Under the pieces are notes generated by a model. It did not search any database. It saw only the letters and a program-made list of their open reading frames with translations, and was not told the DNA's origin. From Rhodospirillaceae bacterium (lineage in GTDB: Bacteria > Pseudomonadota > Alphaproteobacteria > UBA8366 > GCA-2717185): a stretch of 25,683 nucleotides of DNA. The stretch lies in contig PBDC01000041.1 in assembly GCA_002717185.1 (NCBI GenBank), positions 15,818-41,500 of the forward strand. Reading direction: 5' to 3'. Made by a program: the position numbers and the translations under genes. Positions 7,794 to 15,659 of this stretch are shown in pieces (within the stretch, counting starts at the first letter, position 1; each line of letters starts with the position of its first letter).

Positions 7794-8399
7794 CTAAAAA
7801 TTGAGGCGCGCATCCTTACGCGTCAATTTTTGCTTACGCTGGCCGGTTGCGGTGAGCGTTTGTGCCGAAAGCACTTCAGCGCGTGGGAACATCTCGAAAT
7901 AACGTAGGTCGACGTGCGTTAACGGGTTCTCGCATACGAAGTGGTAGTGCGCGTGGAACTCGGCGTGCCCCTCTTCGTCGTGTTTATCACTGTGATGCTT
8001 TTCGTCATGATGTTTTTCGCTGTGATGCTTGTCCCCATGATTTCCGCGGTCAAAAACAAGAAGGTCGGACTCAACTTCAGCGTCTTTGAGAATACATCCG
8101 GCAGTAGCGGGAAAGACGAATAGAGCACCGGCATCTCGCAGGGCCTTCGCGGCGTCCTGCACTAACCGTCTTTGCTCTTCCGTCTTTGGTTTGTTCTCGA
8201 AACCGACGATATCAGCTCCTGGTGTCTCTATCTCTATCTCCAAATGATCACCTTGGACAGCGACGTTCAATTTACCGACACCGTGTTGATGGGGGTCAGC
8301 GCTGTTGGCCGTTGCGGTCACTGAGAAAATGGCAGCTATGCCAAAAAGAACCGCTATCTTTTTGGTTTGAGCCGAATACGGTGGAAACGGGCGTTTCAT
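7794..8399 (-). CDS. DUF2796 family His-rich periplasmic protein (ZrgA-like)
   Basis: A 201-residue protein with an N-terminal signal segment (hydrophobic about 14-31, cleavage plausible near TANSA-D). The mature start DPHQHGVGKLNVAVQGDHL is typical of DUF2796. Residues 121-153 form a metal-binding-like stretch of repeated Lys-His-His units separated by acidic residues, ending in HAHYHFVC. In Vibrio the DUF2796 protein ZrgA belongs to a zinc-uptake system, so periplasmic zinc capture is the inferred role. The His repeat is encoded by near-repeated DNA around 7980-8040 and probably varies in length between strains. The start has AAGGA upstream, and a Zur-like palindrome lies 51 nt further up. 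Confidence 0.9.
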   Translation of the reverse strand: MKRPFPPYSAQTKKIAVLFGIAAIFSVTATANSADPHQHGVGKLNVAVQGDHLEIEIETPGADIVGFENKPKTEEQRRLVQDAAKALRDAGALFVFPATAGCILKDAEVESDLLVFDRGNHGDKHHSEKHHDEKHHSDKHDEEGHAEFHAHYHFVCENPLTHVDLRYFEMFPRAEVLSAQTLTATGQRKQKLTRKDARLNF

Positions 8400-8450
8400 G
8401 GAGCGCGTCCTTCATTAAAAATCGTTAGTACGAAATTATTCATTTTTAAA

Positions 8451-8462
8451 ATGTTATAACAT
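8451..8462 (-). promoter_or_regulatory. Probable Zur operator upstream of the DUF2796 gene
   Basis: A perfect 12-base palindrome, ATGTTATAACAT, set in AT-rich DNA 51 nt before the DUF2796 start. It matches the core of proteobacterial Zur boxes (TGTTATA-TATAACA type). On the minus strand a TTGAAT lies just upstream and an AT-rich -10-like TTAAAA about 17 nt after it, so the palindrome falls between putative promoter elements. Zinc-dependent repression of the DUF2796-ABC operon is inferred. Confidence 0.7.
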
Positions 8463-8521
8463 ACCGATTCAACTGAAACGTTTGATTTGAATAACCAGGG
8501 CTGTCGGCTCCAACTTTGCAC

Positions 8522-9190
8522 CTACTCTTTGTAGGGTTCGATTTTTATTCCCTCTAGGGCGTATCCGGATTCGACAACGGCGCTACCATCGACATAAGAC
8601 AGTGATTTGTTCGTCGTTTTTACTTTAAGCCGTCCCGTAATCCAAACGGGTTCGTAAAGGCTTTTCGTTTTGTAGGACTTGTTTAGGGATACGAAAACGG
8701 TCTGATTGATCGGTGGAGCTGGCACGTGAATGCAGGCGCCGACATAGGGCACAAGCAGGAATTCACTGATTGCCGTGCCATCGAATTCGAGCGGCAGTGC
8801 ATAGCCTGGCATTCGGATTAGTTGGCCATCCAGCGCGTCAACAACAGCGTTGTTGCGTCGCTGGATTTCCTGTTGAACTGCTTCAAAATTGGCGACCAGT
8901 TTATCGACATTGAGCCCCATCTTCTCCAGTTTGTAGGTTATCTCGAGCCCTTCTTCGTAACGGTAGTCGACTTTGTTTATTGCTCCTTGCGCGTAGAGTT
9001 TGCGGATAGTGGTGAGGAATTCGATTTCTGCCTGCTGTTCCCATTCCAGATGCTTTAGCGGGTTTTCAAGCGGTTTCGCGGCTGGTACCAGATTCTGCCA
9101 GTTGATTTGTTTAGCGACTTCCGCTCCGGCAGGACCAACTAACAGCGTGAATATTGCCAGTGATGTCAGAAATCCTCTCAAAGCGCCCAT
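8522..9190 (-). CDS. DUF3299 family secreted protein (Zrg-like locus)
   Basis: A 222-residue protein with a clear signal peptide (hydrophobic core about 6-20, cleavage near AGA-E at residue 23). The C-terminal half carries the DUF3299 hallmark GACIHVPAPPINQ (151-163), preceded by MPGYALPLEF and a predicted beta-rich segment. A coiled-coil-like region spans about 50-115. DUF3299 proteins occur with DUF2796 proteins and MacB-like ABC genes in zinc-responsive loci, matching this neighbourhood. It precedes the DUF2796 gene by 122 nt on the same strand; the intervening Zur-like site suggests separate but co-regulated transcription. Molecular function is unknown. Confidence 0.88.
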   Translation of the reverse strand: MGALRGFLTSLAIFTLLVGPAGAEVAKQINWQNLVPAAKPLENPLKHLEWEQQAEIEFLTTIRKLYAQGAINKVDYRYEEGLEITYKLEKMGLNVDKLVANFEAVQQEIQRRNNAVVDALDGQLIRMPGYALPLEFDGTAISEFLLVPYVGACIHVPAPPINQTVFVSLNKSYKTKSLYEPVWITGRLKVKTTNKSLSYVDGSAVVESGYALEGIKIEPYKE

Positions 9191-9931
9191 GTTGCATCCC
9201 GTTACAAAGTGAAAGGCGGTATCTTATAACGATGTCAGTCGACAAGTGTATTCACAATCCTGTGAGGCGTTAGACAAACACGCCAACAAAGGGGCAAGTA
9301 AGCCTCCGTCGGCAATCTAATTTTTGGATGCGGCTTTGAGAACGGTTAACCTTACAAGCATGCCGATTATACATAGGTAGAATTTTTCAGTGAGCGGGAG
9401 ACGTCGGACGTGTGGTTTGCGTAGCTGGTGAAAAAATTCTGCACAGGCCATGCGACAGCCAAGCAGATTTGCTGCCAAACGGACCACGGCCGGAAAAACC
9501 TGGCTCCCGAGCCTGCGCTCCACCCCTGCAGTGATGCCACTTGTGCCGAGTTTACAAACGCTCGCGGGTGCCGACAGTCCCTCTCGCGGCGACCGATTTG
9601 ACGTGGCTTAAAGGGTTCCTTGTCCCCAGTTTTGATCGAGGTGGTACTGCTGGCACGAAACCTGGTCTGTATTCACGCAACGGGTTTACCCTTTAACTGG
9701 TCGATTTCACTTGGCCAATTTGTGCAATGGCAAGACAGCGCGGATCCTGTACGTTGCGGATTGGTAAATAGGCGAGTTAGCTGTCGTGCGGGCGGAACAT
9801 CTGGTTCCATCGGACTTAGAGTTCTTGGATCGTTAACTTATTGATTTTCGAACTTAATTCCTAGGCGAATAGACAGGGTCACGATGAAACCGATATAAGC
9901 GGAGTACGATACGGCAATCCGGACGGTTGAG
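9191..9931. other. 740-bp divergent intergenic region
   Basis: The region separates the minus-strand DUF3299 gene from the plus-strand mutase, so it should hold both promoters. At 9221-9232 the bases ATCTTATAACGA match the Zur-like palindrome in 9 of 12 positions and lie about 30 nt before the DUF3299 start. A 68-codon minus-strand frame (9317-9523, GTG start) and a 74-codon plus-strand frame (9620-9844) have no recognisable content. No tRNA or repeat was seen. Confidence 0.45.
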
Positions 9932-12085
9932 ATGGCTGATTTTCCGAAAAAATCTATGGATGAGTGGGAGGCGCTGGCCAGCAAGGAATTACGGGGCAAG
10001 CCATTAGAATCATTGGCATGGCGTACCCTGGAAGGGATCGAGGTGAAGCCGGTATACGCCGCGGCCGATCTAGACAAACTCGAACATATCGACACGTTGC
10101 CCGGCGTAGCCCCATTTGTCCGTGGTCCGCGGGCGACGATGTACGCGGCGCGACCTTGGACAGTGCGTCAGTATTCCGGCTTCTCGACAGCTGAGGAATC
10201 AAACGCTTTCTATAGGCGCAATCTAGCGGCGGGGCAAAAGGGCCTTTCGATCGCCTTCGACCTGGCCACGCATCGCGGCTATGACAGTGATCATGAGCGC
10301 GTCATCGGTGATGTTGGAAAAGCCGGCGTGGCGATCGATTCCGTTGAGGACATGAAGGTACTGTTCGATGGCATACCACTCGATCAGATGTCCGTCTCTA
10401 TGACAATGAATGGCGCTGTACTTCCGGTGTTGGCCAGCTTCATCGTTGCCGGCGAGGAGCAAGGCGTGTCGCAGAAAGACCTCAGTGGCACCATCCAGAA
10501 CGACATCCTTAAGGAGTTTATGGTCCGCAACACTTATATTTATCCGCCGGAACCGTCGATGCGGATTGTTTCCGACATCATCGCACACACTGCAGAGCAT
10601 ATGCCGCGTTTCAACTCGATCTCCATCTCCGGCTACCACATGCAGGAGGCTGGAGCGACCTGTGTACAGGAGCTTGCCTATACGATTGCCGACGGGCTGG
10701 AATACGTTCGTGCGGCGCAGGCACAGGGGCTCGACGTAGACAAATTCGCGCCGCGGCTCTCCTTCTTCTTTTGCATCGGCATGAATTTTTTCATGGAGGT
10801 TGCAAAGCTACGCGCGGCGCGGTTCCTATGGGCCAATCTGATGCGTGACCGGTTCAAGCCGCAGGACGATAAATCCTTGATGCTGCGCACCCATTGTCAG
10901 ACTTCGGGGGTCTCGCTGACCGAGCAGGACCCCTACAACAATATTATTCGCACAACGATCGAGGCGCTTGCCGCGGGACTAGGCGGCACTCAATCACTGC
11001 ACACCAACGCCTTCGACGAAGCGCTTGCCCTACCGAGCGAGCTCTCTGCCCGAATTGCCAGAAATACGCAGCTTATTTTGCAGGAGGAGACCGGTATCAC
11101 CAAGGTAGTCGACCCGCTTGCCGGGAGCTACTACGTTGAAAGCTTGACTGCGAGCCTGATCGCCGAGGCGGGCAAGCTAATTGACGAAGTCGAAGAGATG
11201 GGTGGTATGACCCAGGCGATTGTCGCGGGAGTGCCAAAATTGCGTATCGAGGAATCTGCGGCGAGGCGCCAGGCGATGATCGATCGCGCTGAAGAAGTAA
11301 TCGTCGGTGTAAACAAGTATAAGCCGGACGCACGCGACGAAATTGATATCCTCGACATCGACAACACTGCGGTCCGCACGGCGCAAATCAAGAGGCTGAC
11401 CGATGTTAGGGCGTCGCGCGACGAGACCACTTGTCAGATTAGTCTCAAAGCGCTGGAGGATGCTGCACGTGACGGGACAGGAAACTTGCTTACCTTGTCT
11501 GTTGAGGCTGCGAGGGCGCGAGCTACTGTCGGAGAGGTCTCTGATGCGCTGGAAACCGTGTACACCCGTCATAGGGCGGAAATTCGCTCCATCACCGGCG
11601 TCTACGGCTCTGCCTATGATGGCGATGAAGGCTTCGAGCAAATTAAGTCTGACGTCGAATCTTTCGCTTCCTCGGAAGGTCGCCGGCCACGCATGCTGGT
11701 GGTCAAGCTAGGTCAGGATGGCCACGATCGTGGTGCCAAGGTGATCGCTACAGCCTTTGCCGATATCGGTTTCGATGTTGATGTCGGGCCACTATTCCAG
11801 TCTCCAGAAGAGGCAGCGCGTCAGGCGATCGAGAATGATGCTCATATCATCGGTGTGTCATCGCAGGCAGCCGGCCATAAAACCCTAGTCCCGGCTCTTA
11901 TTGATGCTCTAAAGCAGCAGGGCGCGGATGATGTCCTCGTCGTCTGCGGCGGCGTCATCCCGCCGAACGATTATACTGGATTGAAAGCACAGGGCGTCGC
12001 TGCGGTGTATGGGCCGGGCACGCATATTCCGGCGGCTGCAGCGGAGATCATGTCGTTGATCAAGGGGCGGAGCAAAGCCGCTTGA
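9932..12085 (+). CDS. scpA: Methylmalonyl-CoA mutase, adenosylcobalamin-dependent catalytic chain
   Basis: Interconverts (R)-methylmalonyl-CoA and succinyl-CoA in the propionate and ethylmalonyl-CoA pathways. The 717 residues cover the N-terminal CoA-binding barrel, with [20 protein letters not shown] near 125 and the substrate-site helix [10 protein letters not shown], whose His236 should match the catalytic His244 of the Propionibacterium enzyme. The C-terminal cobalamin domain has the base-off ligand motif Asp596-x-His598-x2-Gly601 in [11 protein letters not shown]. Length and motifs fit a catalytic chain complete in itself. It is followed by meaB, which loads and protects the mutase, and cobS-cobT for cobalamin synthesis lie 4-7 kb away. 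The gene is also called mcmA or mutB. It ends with TGA. Confidence 0.97.
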   Translation: MADFPKKSMDEWEALASKELRGKPLESLAWRTLEGIEVKPVYAAADLDKLEHIDTLPGVAPFVRGPRATMYAARPWTVRQYSGFSTAEESNAFYRRNLAAGQKGLSIAFDLATHRGYDSDHERVIGDVGKAGVAIDSVEDMKVLFDGIPLDQMSVSMTMNGAVLPVLASFIVAGEEQGVSQKDLSGTIQNDILKEFMVRNTYIYPPEPSMRIVSDIIAHTAEHMPRFNSISISGYHMQEAGATCVQELAYTIADGLEYVRAAQAQGLDVDKFAPRLSFFFCIGMNFFMEVAKLRAARFLWANLMRDRFKPQDDKSLMLRTHCQTSGVSLTEQDPYNNIIRTTIEALAAGLGGTQSLHTNAFDEALALPSELSARIARNTQLILQEETGITKVVDPLAGSYYVESLTASLIAEAGKLIDEVEEMGGMTQAIVAGVPKLRIEESAARRQAMIDRAEEVIVGVNKYKPDARDEIDILDIDNTAVRTAQIKRLTDVRASRDETTCQISLKALEDAARDGTGNLLTLSVEAARARATVGEVSDALETVYTRHRAEIRSITGVYGSAYDGDEGFEQIKSDVESFASSEGRRPRMLVVKLGQDGHDRGAKVIATAFADIGFDVDVGPLFQSPEEAARQAIENDAHIIGVSSQAAGHKTLVPALIDALKQQGADDVLVVCGGVIPPNDYTGLKAQGVAAVYGPGTHIPAAAAEIMSLIKGRSKAA

Positions 12086-12129
12086 CGAGTGCCGCGCCAG
12101 CCTCGCGCGGACATATCCTTTTCGATCTA

Positions 12130-12408
12130 ATGAGCCTGAACTACATAAACAACCGCGGCCACTCAGCCGTAAGCAGGTTGCGTAAGAGCCAGGCGCAGAT
12201 TGCGAAAACTGAAGCCGTAGCGAACTCTATTAAACGAAAAGTGGGGGATGACCTTCTCGCAAAACTGTCAAGCAATCCTGAATCCCCTATCAAACAGGCC
12301 ATGGACCTTTGCTAGCGGTACCGCGTAGAGTGCGAACAGATCGATGAGGATTCTCACGCCAAGGTGTCCAAGCTGGTCGATGAGCAATTCAATAAAAAGG
12401 AACCGTGA
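12130..12408 (+). pseudogene. Small ORF between the mutase and meaB, interrupted by in-frame TAG
   Basis: From ATG 12130 (or TTG 12082, overlapping the mutase stop) a frame runs to TAG at 12313-12315, then continues open in the same frame for 30 codons to TGA at 12406-12408, overlapping the start region of meaB. Both parts are charged and look coding: SRLRKSQAQIAKTEAVANSI upstream, RYRVECEQIDEDSHAKVSKL downstream, possibly coiled-coil. One change (CAG or TGG to TAG) would explain the interruption. No ribosome binding site stands out and I recognise no family. Choices are a nonsense-mutated gene, a sequence error, programmed readthrough or chance; a broken small gene seems most likely. Confidence 0.35.
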
Positions 12409-12413
12409 CGCTC

Positions 12414-13397
12414 ATGAGTTCTTCGGATACGCAGAAACTGGCGCAGGCCGTCTGCGACGGAGACCGGCGCGCACTTGGCCGTGCGATTACGCTGGTGGAG
12501 TCGATCCGCGAAGATCATCGCGAACAGGCCGAACGCCTGCAGGTAGAGCTTCTGCCTCATCGCGTTGAATCTGTCCGAGTCGGTATCTCGGGAGTACCGG
12601 GTGTCGGAAAGTCGACCTTCATTGAAGCGCTGGGTCAGCACGTTATCAACAAGGGCCGCCGCGTCGCTGTGCTCGCCGTCGATCCGACGTCAAAGCTTAG
12701 CGGCGGCTCTATTCTGGGCGATAAGACGCGCATGGAAGTGCTATCGCGCCATCCAGACGCTTTCATTCGGCCCTCGCCGGCCGGCGCAACGTTGGGTGGT
12801 GTGGCGCGGCGGACGCGGGAAGCGATCTCAATCTGCGAGGCGGCGCGTTATGATGTGGTGTTAGTGGAGACGGTTGGTGTAGGGCAGTCGGAGACGGCCG
12901 TTAAGGATATGACCGATATGTTCGTGCTACTGCTGTCGCCTGCGGGTGGCGATGAATTGCAGGGTATGAAGAAGGGCATAGTCGAACTGGCCGATATGAT
13001 CCTTGTAAACAAGGCTGACGGCGAATTCGAGACCTCCTCCCGGCACGCCGTTTACGACTACCGTAACGCGATCCATCTGCTGCGGCCGGCATCGCCGAAT
13101 TGGCAAGTGCCGGTGGCGGCTTGTTCCGCACTGACGGGCATGGGGGTCGCTGAGGCCTGGACCCATGTCGAGGATTATGAAACGAGGCTAGGTAGCAGCG
13201 GAGAGATCGCGGCACGTCGCGCTTATCAGGCGCGGTGCTGGTTATGGCAGGAGGGTGGTGACACGCTCTTGGAACAATTGCGGGCGCACCCCGATGTGAA
13301 GGCGATTTTAGCGGGGCAAGAGGGTCAAGTCGTGAAGGGTACGACTACGCCAACCGCTGCGGCTCGGCGGGTCTTACGGGCGTTTCTCGGACAATAA
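12414..13397 (+). CDS. meaB: Methylmalonyl-CoA mutase-associated GTPase MeaB
   Basis: A G3E-family P-loop GTPase that gates cofactor loading and protects methylmalonyl-CoA mutase from inactivation. From ATG 12414 it has 327 residues. Walker A is GVPGVGKS (60-67), followed by LAVDPTSKLSGGSILGDKTRM, the switch/Walker B region VETVGVGQSE and the guanine-specificity motif NKADG. An AAGGAA lies about 11 nt upstream; a GTG at 12405 would add three residues but sits very close to that site. It follows the mutase at 0.3 kb, the usual pairing. It was historically called argK for an incorrect arginine-transport assignment. Confidence 0.95.
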   Translation: MSSSDTQKLAQAVCDGDRRALGRAITLVESIREDHREQAERLQVELLPHRVESVRVGISGVPGVGKSTFIEALGQHVINKGRRVAVLAVDPTSKLSGGSILGDKTRMEVLSRHPDAFIRPSPAGATLGGVARRTREAISICEAARYDVVLVETVGVGQSETAVKDMTDMFVLLLSPAGGDELQGMKKGIVELADMILVNKADGEFETSSRHAVYDYRNAIHLLRPASPNWQVPVAACSALTGMGVAEAWTHVEDYETRLGSSGEIAARRAYQARCWLWQEGGDTLLEQLRAHPDVKAILAGQEGQVVKGTTTPTAAARRVLRAFLGQ

Positions 13398-13414
13398 TTG
13401 GGCTGGAGAAGCTT

Positions 13415-14689
13415 ATGGCAGATTTAAATGAACTAAGCGCGACCGCTGTTGCGCGCGCCATAGCAGCTGGAGAATTGACGAGCCAGGCCGTAATCGCCGC
13501 TTGTCTGGATAGGATCGCAGCGCGGGAGCCGGAATTGTTAGCCTGGGCGCATATCGATGCCGATGCTGCAATGGCCGACGCGAGAGCGCGCGATGCTGAG
13601 GCACCGCGCGGACTTTTGCACGGTGTGCCGGTTGGCTTCAAGGACGTAATCGAGACCTTTGACATGCCGACGGCCTATGGATCCGCAATCTACCCAAACT
13701 ACCAGCCGATCTCTGACGCCGCTTGCGTGGCGCTGATCCGGTCGGCGGGTGGTGTGGTTTTGGGGAAAACGGTGACAACGGAATTTGCGTTTGTGAAGCC
13801 GGCGAAGACGCGTAATCCGTGTAATCTGGAATTTTCCCCCGGCGGCTCCTCGAGTGGATCGGCCGCCGCGGTCGCCGATATGATGGTGCCACTTGCTTTG
13901 GGCACGCAGACTGGCGGCTCAACAATCCGACCGGCCTCGTTTTGCGGTGTGGCGGGGTATAAGCCAACGATCGGCCATTTTAGCTACGCCGGGGTCAAGC
14001 TGCTCGCCCGGTCATTGGACACGCTGGGCGTATTGTCACGGACAGCTGCTGACTTCGTGTTGCTGCGCGCGGTGTTGACCGGTGCCCCAGCAGCTAATCC
14101 CCGCAAGTTCTCTCCGCCCAAGCTTGCTATTTGCCGAACGCCCTGGTGGAACAGGGCGGATGCGGCCAGCCAAGAGTCCGTTGAGAAAGCAGCTGCTGCC
14201 TTCACCGATGCCGGTGCGGTGGTTCAGGAAGTGGTATTACCCGAACTTTTCGCCGGTTTAGAGTCAGCTAATAAGACGATAATGATGTATGAGGGACGCC
14301 GCGCATTGGCACATGAGTACAACCAGCATGAAGACAAGCTAAGCGACCGACTCAAGGCGCAGATGGCGATGGGAGCGGTTACCGATTACGCCACCTATCT
14401 GGAAGCCATTGATTGCGCCCATCGGTGCCGTATCGCCTTCGCTGAAATCATGCGGGATCTGGACGCGCTAATAACGCCAGCAGCCCCAGGCGAAGCACCG
14501 AAGGGGCGGGAGACTACTGGAGACGCCACTTTTAATCGGCCGTGGACGACAATGGGGACGCCATGCGTGACCTTGCCGCACTATATAGGACCAAACGGCT
14601 TGCCGGTCGGGGTTCAGATCAATGGCAGTTTTGCCAAGGATGATGAACTGCTCTCGTTGGCTCAGTGGGCGGAAGAGGCGCTTGTCTGA
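13415..14689 (+). CDS. Amidase signature family hydrolase
   Basis: A 424-residue serine amidase of the GatA/AS superfamily with the Ser-cisSer-Lys triad visible: Lys76 in GVPVGFKDV, cis-Ser145 in SPGGSSSGSAAAVA and nucleophile Ser169 in LGTQTGGSTIRP, with the 24-residue Ser-Ser spacing typical of the family. It starts 17 nt after meaB with a GGAG site upstream and is probably cotranscribed with it. A strong rho-independent terminator begins right after its stop. It is shorter than GatA (about 480) and no gatB or gatC is near, so a tRNA amidotransferase role is unlikely; the substrate is unknown, perhaps a small amide. Confidence 0.92.
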   Translation: MADLNELSATAVARAIAAGELTSQAVIAACLDRIAAREPELLAWAHIDADAAMADARARDAEAPRGLLHGVPVGFKDVIETFDMPTAYGSAIYPNYQPISDAACVALIRSAGGVVLGKTVTTEFAFVKPAKTRNPCNLEFSPGGSSSGSAAAVADMMVPLALGTQTGGSTIRPASFCGVAGYKPTIGHFSYAGVKLLARSLDTLGVLSRTAADFVLLRAVLTGAPAANPRKFSPPKLAICRTPWWNRADAASQESVEKAAAAFTDAGAVVQEVVLPELFAGLESANKTIMMYEGRRALAHEYNQHEDKLSDRLKAQMAMGAVTDYATYLEAIDCAHRCRIAFAEIMRDLDALITPAAPGEAPKGRETTGDATFNRPWTTMGTPCVTLPHYIGPNGLPVGVQINGSFAKDDELLSLAQWAEEALV

Positions 14690-14731
14690 GTCGAGTTGTA
14701 CCTCTTACAACGTGCGACTATACTTTTTTTT
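14690..14731 (+). terminator. Rho-independent terminator after the amidase gene
   Basis: The inner stem GTTGTA/TACAAC with loop CCTCT is flanked by an outer GTCG/CGAC stem and followed within 6 nt by a run of eight T. It starts directly after the amidase stop codon, so the meaB-amidase transcript should end here and the next gene needs its own promoter in the short AT-rich stretch to 14785. Confidence 0.85.
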
Positions 14732-14785
14732 AATAAAAGTTTTCGCCAACAATGCGGCTTTTCACAAGAGAGAAAGGATGACGCA

Positions 14786-15547
14786 ATGACGGCCTCTATT
14801 AAGGTTTTCTGGCAGCCTCATTGAACGAGCTGTCTTAGGGTAAAGGAATACCTGTCGGTCCGTGGGATCGAGTTCGAATCGATTAATATTTTGGAAGACA
14901 ATGGCGGCCGTGACGAATTGGCTCGCATTGGTGCCCGTTCCATTCCAGTTGTGTCGCGCGGCGACGATTATGTTTTCGCGCAGGTAATTTCCGATGTGGT
15001 GGATTTTCTCGAACTGGAGGACGACCCTTCGCCAGAATTGTCCCCGGCGGAGTTGGCCACGCGGTTCGATGGCAATTTGCAGACTGCCATCCGTCTGGTT
15101 CGCCAGATGCCGGACGAGCACCTTTCGCGCGAATTGCCTAATCGGCCGCGCTCTTGGCGGGTGCTGTTGCACCATGTGTTCCAGATACCCGTTGCCTTTC
15201 TTGATATGGAGGACACGGGTGAGAGTTTGACGCATCAGAGCTACTTGGCAGCCCCGCCGGACGATATGCAGACCAGTGCGCAGATCGCCGATTTCGGTGA
15301 GGCGGTGCGAACCCGGTTCAATGCCTGGTGGGAAGGCTCTAAGGACGAGGACTTCTCAGGACAGGTGCCGACTTATTTCGGCGGAACGACGCGTCATGAA
15401 ATGCTGGAACGCACAGTCTGGCACTCGACCCAGCATATGCGCCAGACTGCCTCACTCTTGGAGCAATCAGGCATCACTCCTGACCGACCGCTGACTAAGG
15501 CGGCGATCGAAGGATTGCCCCTCACCGATGCGGTCTGGGACGAATAA
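14786..15547 (+). CDS. Glutaredoxin-DinB fusion, probable selenoprotein (in-frame TGA = Sec13)
   Basis: From ATG 14786, with AAAGGA about 8 nt upstream, the frame reads MTASIKVFWQPH, then TGA (14822-14824), then TSCLRVKEYLSVRGIEFESI, and runs open to 15547 (253 residues). Cysteine relatives that I recall have WQPGCTSCLR, so the TGA replaces the first Cys of CxxC, giving Sec13-T-S-Cys16. The thioredoxin-fold cis-Pro is Pro54 (RSIPVV). The domain about 1-80 is glutaredoxin/NrdH-like. About 85-250 is a DinB-type four-helix domain with possible metal ligands His129 or His130, His213 and His217. Calling the gene from 14891 discards the redox motif. I infer a selenol-based disulfide or mixed-disulfide reductase with a fused metal/thiol-transferase-like domain; substrates are unknown. 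Confidence 0.87.
14822..14824 (+). other. Candidate selenocysteine codon (TGA) in the glutaredoxin-DinB gene
   Basis: The TGA sits at the nucleophilic first position of the glutaredoxin CxxC motif, with the second Cys (TGT, 14831-14833) intact and homologous sequence on both sides in one frame. A random nonsense mutation would not be expected exactly here. Confidence 0.82.
14838..14861 (+). promoter_or_regulatory. Candidate SECIS region of the glutaredoxin-DinB gene
   Basis: Two alternative hairpins occur. GGGTA/TACCT (14838-14842 with 14849-14853, one G-U pair) closes a 6-nt loop AAGGAA starting 18 nt after the TGA. Alternatively ACC/GGT with loop TGTC, extended across a 3-nt bulge by GG/CC (14845-14861), has its loop 28 nt after the TGA and G at loop position 2. 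Both distances suit a bacterial SECIS, but the structure is weaker than in the OsmC-like gene. Confidence 0.45.
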
Positions 15548-15616
15548 GCGCCTCGTTCGAGAGCGGGTTGTAGGATGACTTGACGGGGTGCGGCGGTTGC
15601 CGTAAAAGACGCCGCC

Positions 15617-15640
15617 CTCGCGCATTTCCGCGGGATTTTT
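15617..15640 (+). terminator. Terminator-like hairpin in the rpmB leader
   Basis: A 6-bp stem (CTCGCG pairing with CGCGGG, one T-G pair) with loop CATTTC is followed by ATTTTT. It lies only 20 nt before the rpmB start, too close for a promoter between them, so it may be an attenuator or leader structure. A second GC-rich inverted repeat (GCGGCG/CGCCGC) overlaps just upstream and could be mutually exclusive with it. Confidence 0.4.
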
Positions 15641-15659
15641 GGGTTTAGAGGAACGTATC

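Noticed and set aside
9317..9523. 68-codon minus-strand ORF in the DUF3299-mutase gap
   Set aside because: GTG start without a ribosome binding site and no recognisable family. Its Cys residues vaguely suggested a zinc-finger anti-sigma factor, but the spacing does not fit.
9620..9844. 74-codon plus-strand ORF upstream of the mutase
   Set aside because: The translation shows no family features and no ribosome binding site; likely chance in an intergenic region.
12313..12315. Pyrrolysine at the in-frame TAG between the mutase and meaB
   Set aside because: There is no methylamine methyltransferase or pyl gene in view and the interrupted frame is unrecognised; a nonsense mutation or error is simpler.
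14891..15547. DinB-only gene starting at TTG 14891
   Set aside because: The upstream frame encodes a clear glutaredoxin N-terminus with its own ATG and ribosome binding site, broken only by a TGA at the redox cysteine; 14891 has no comparable start signals.
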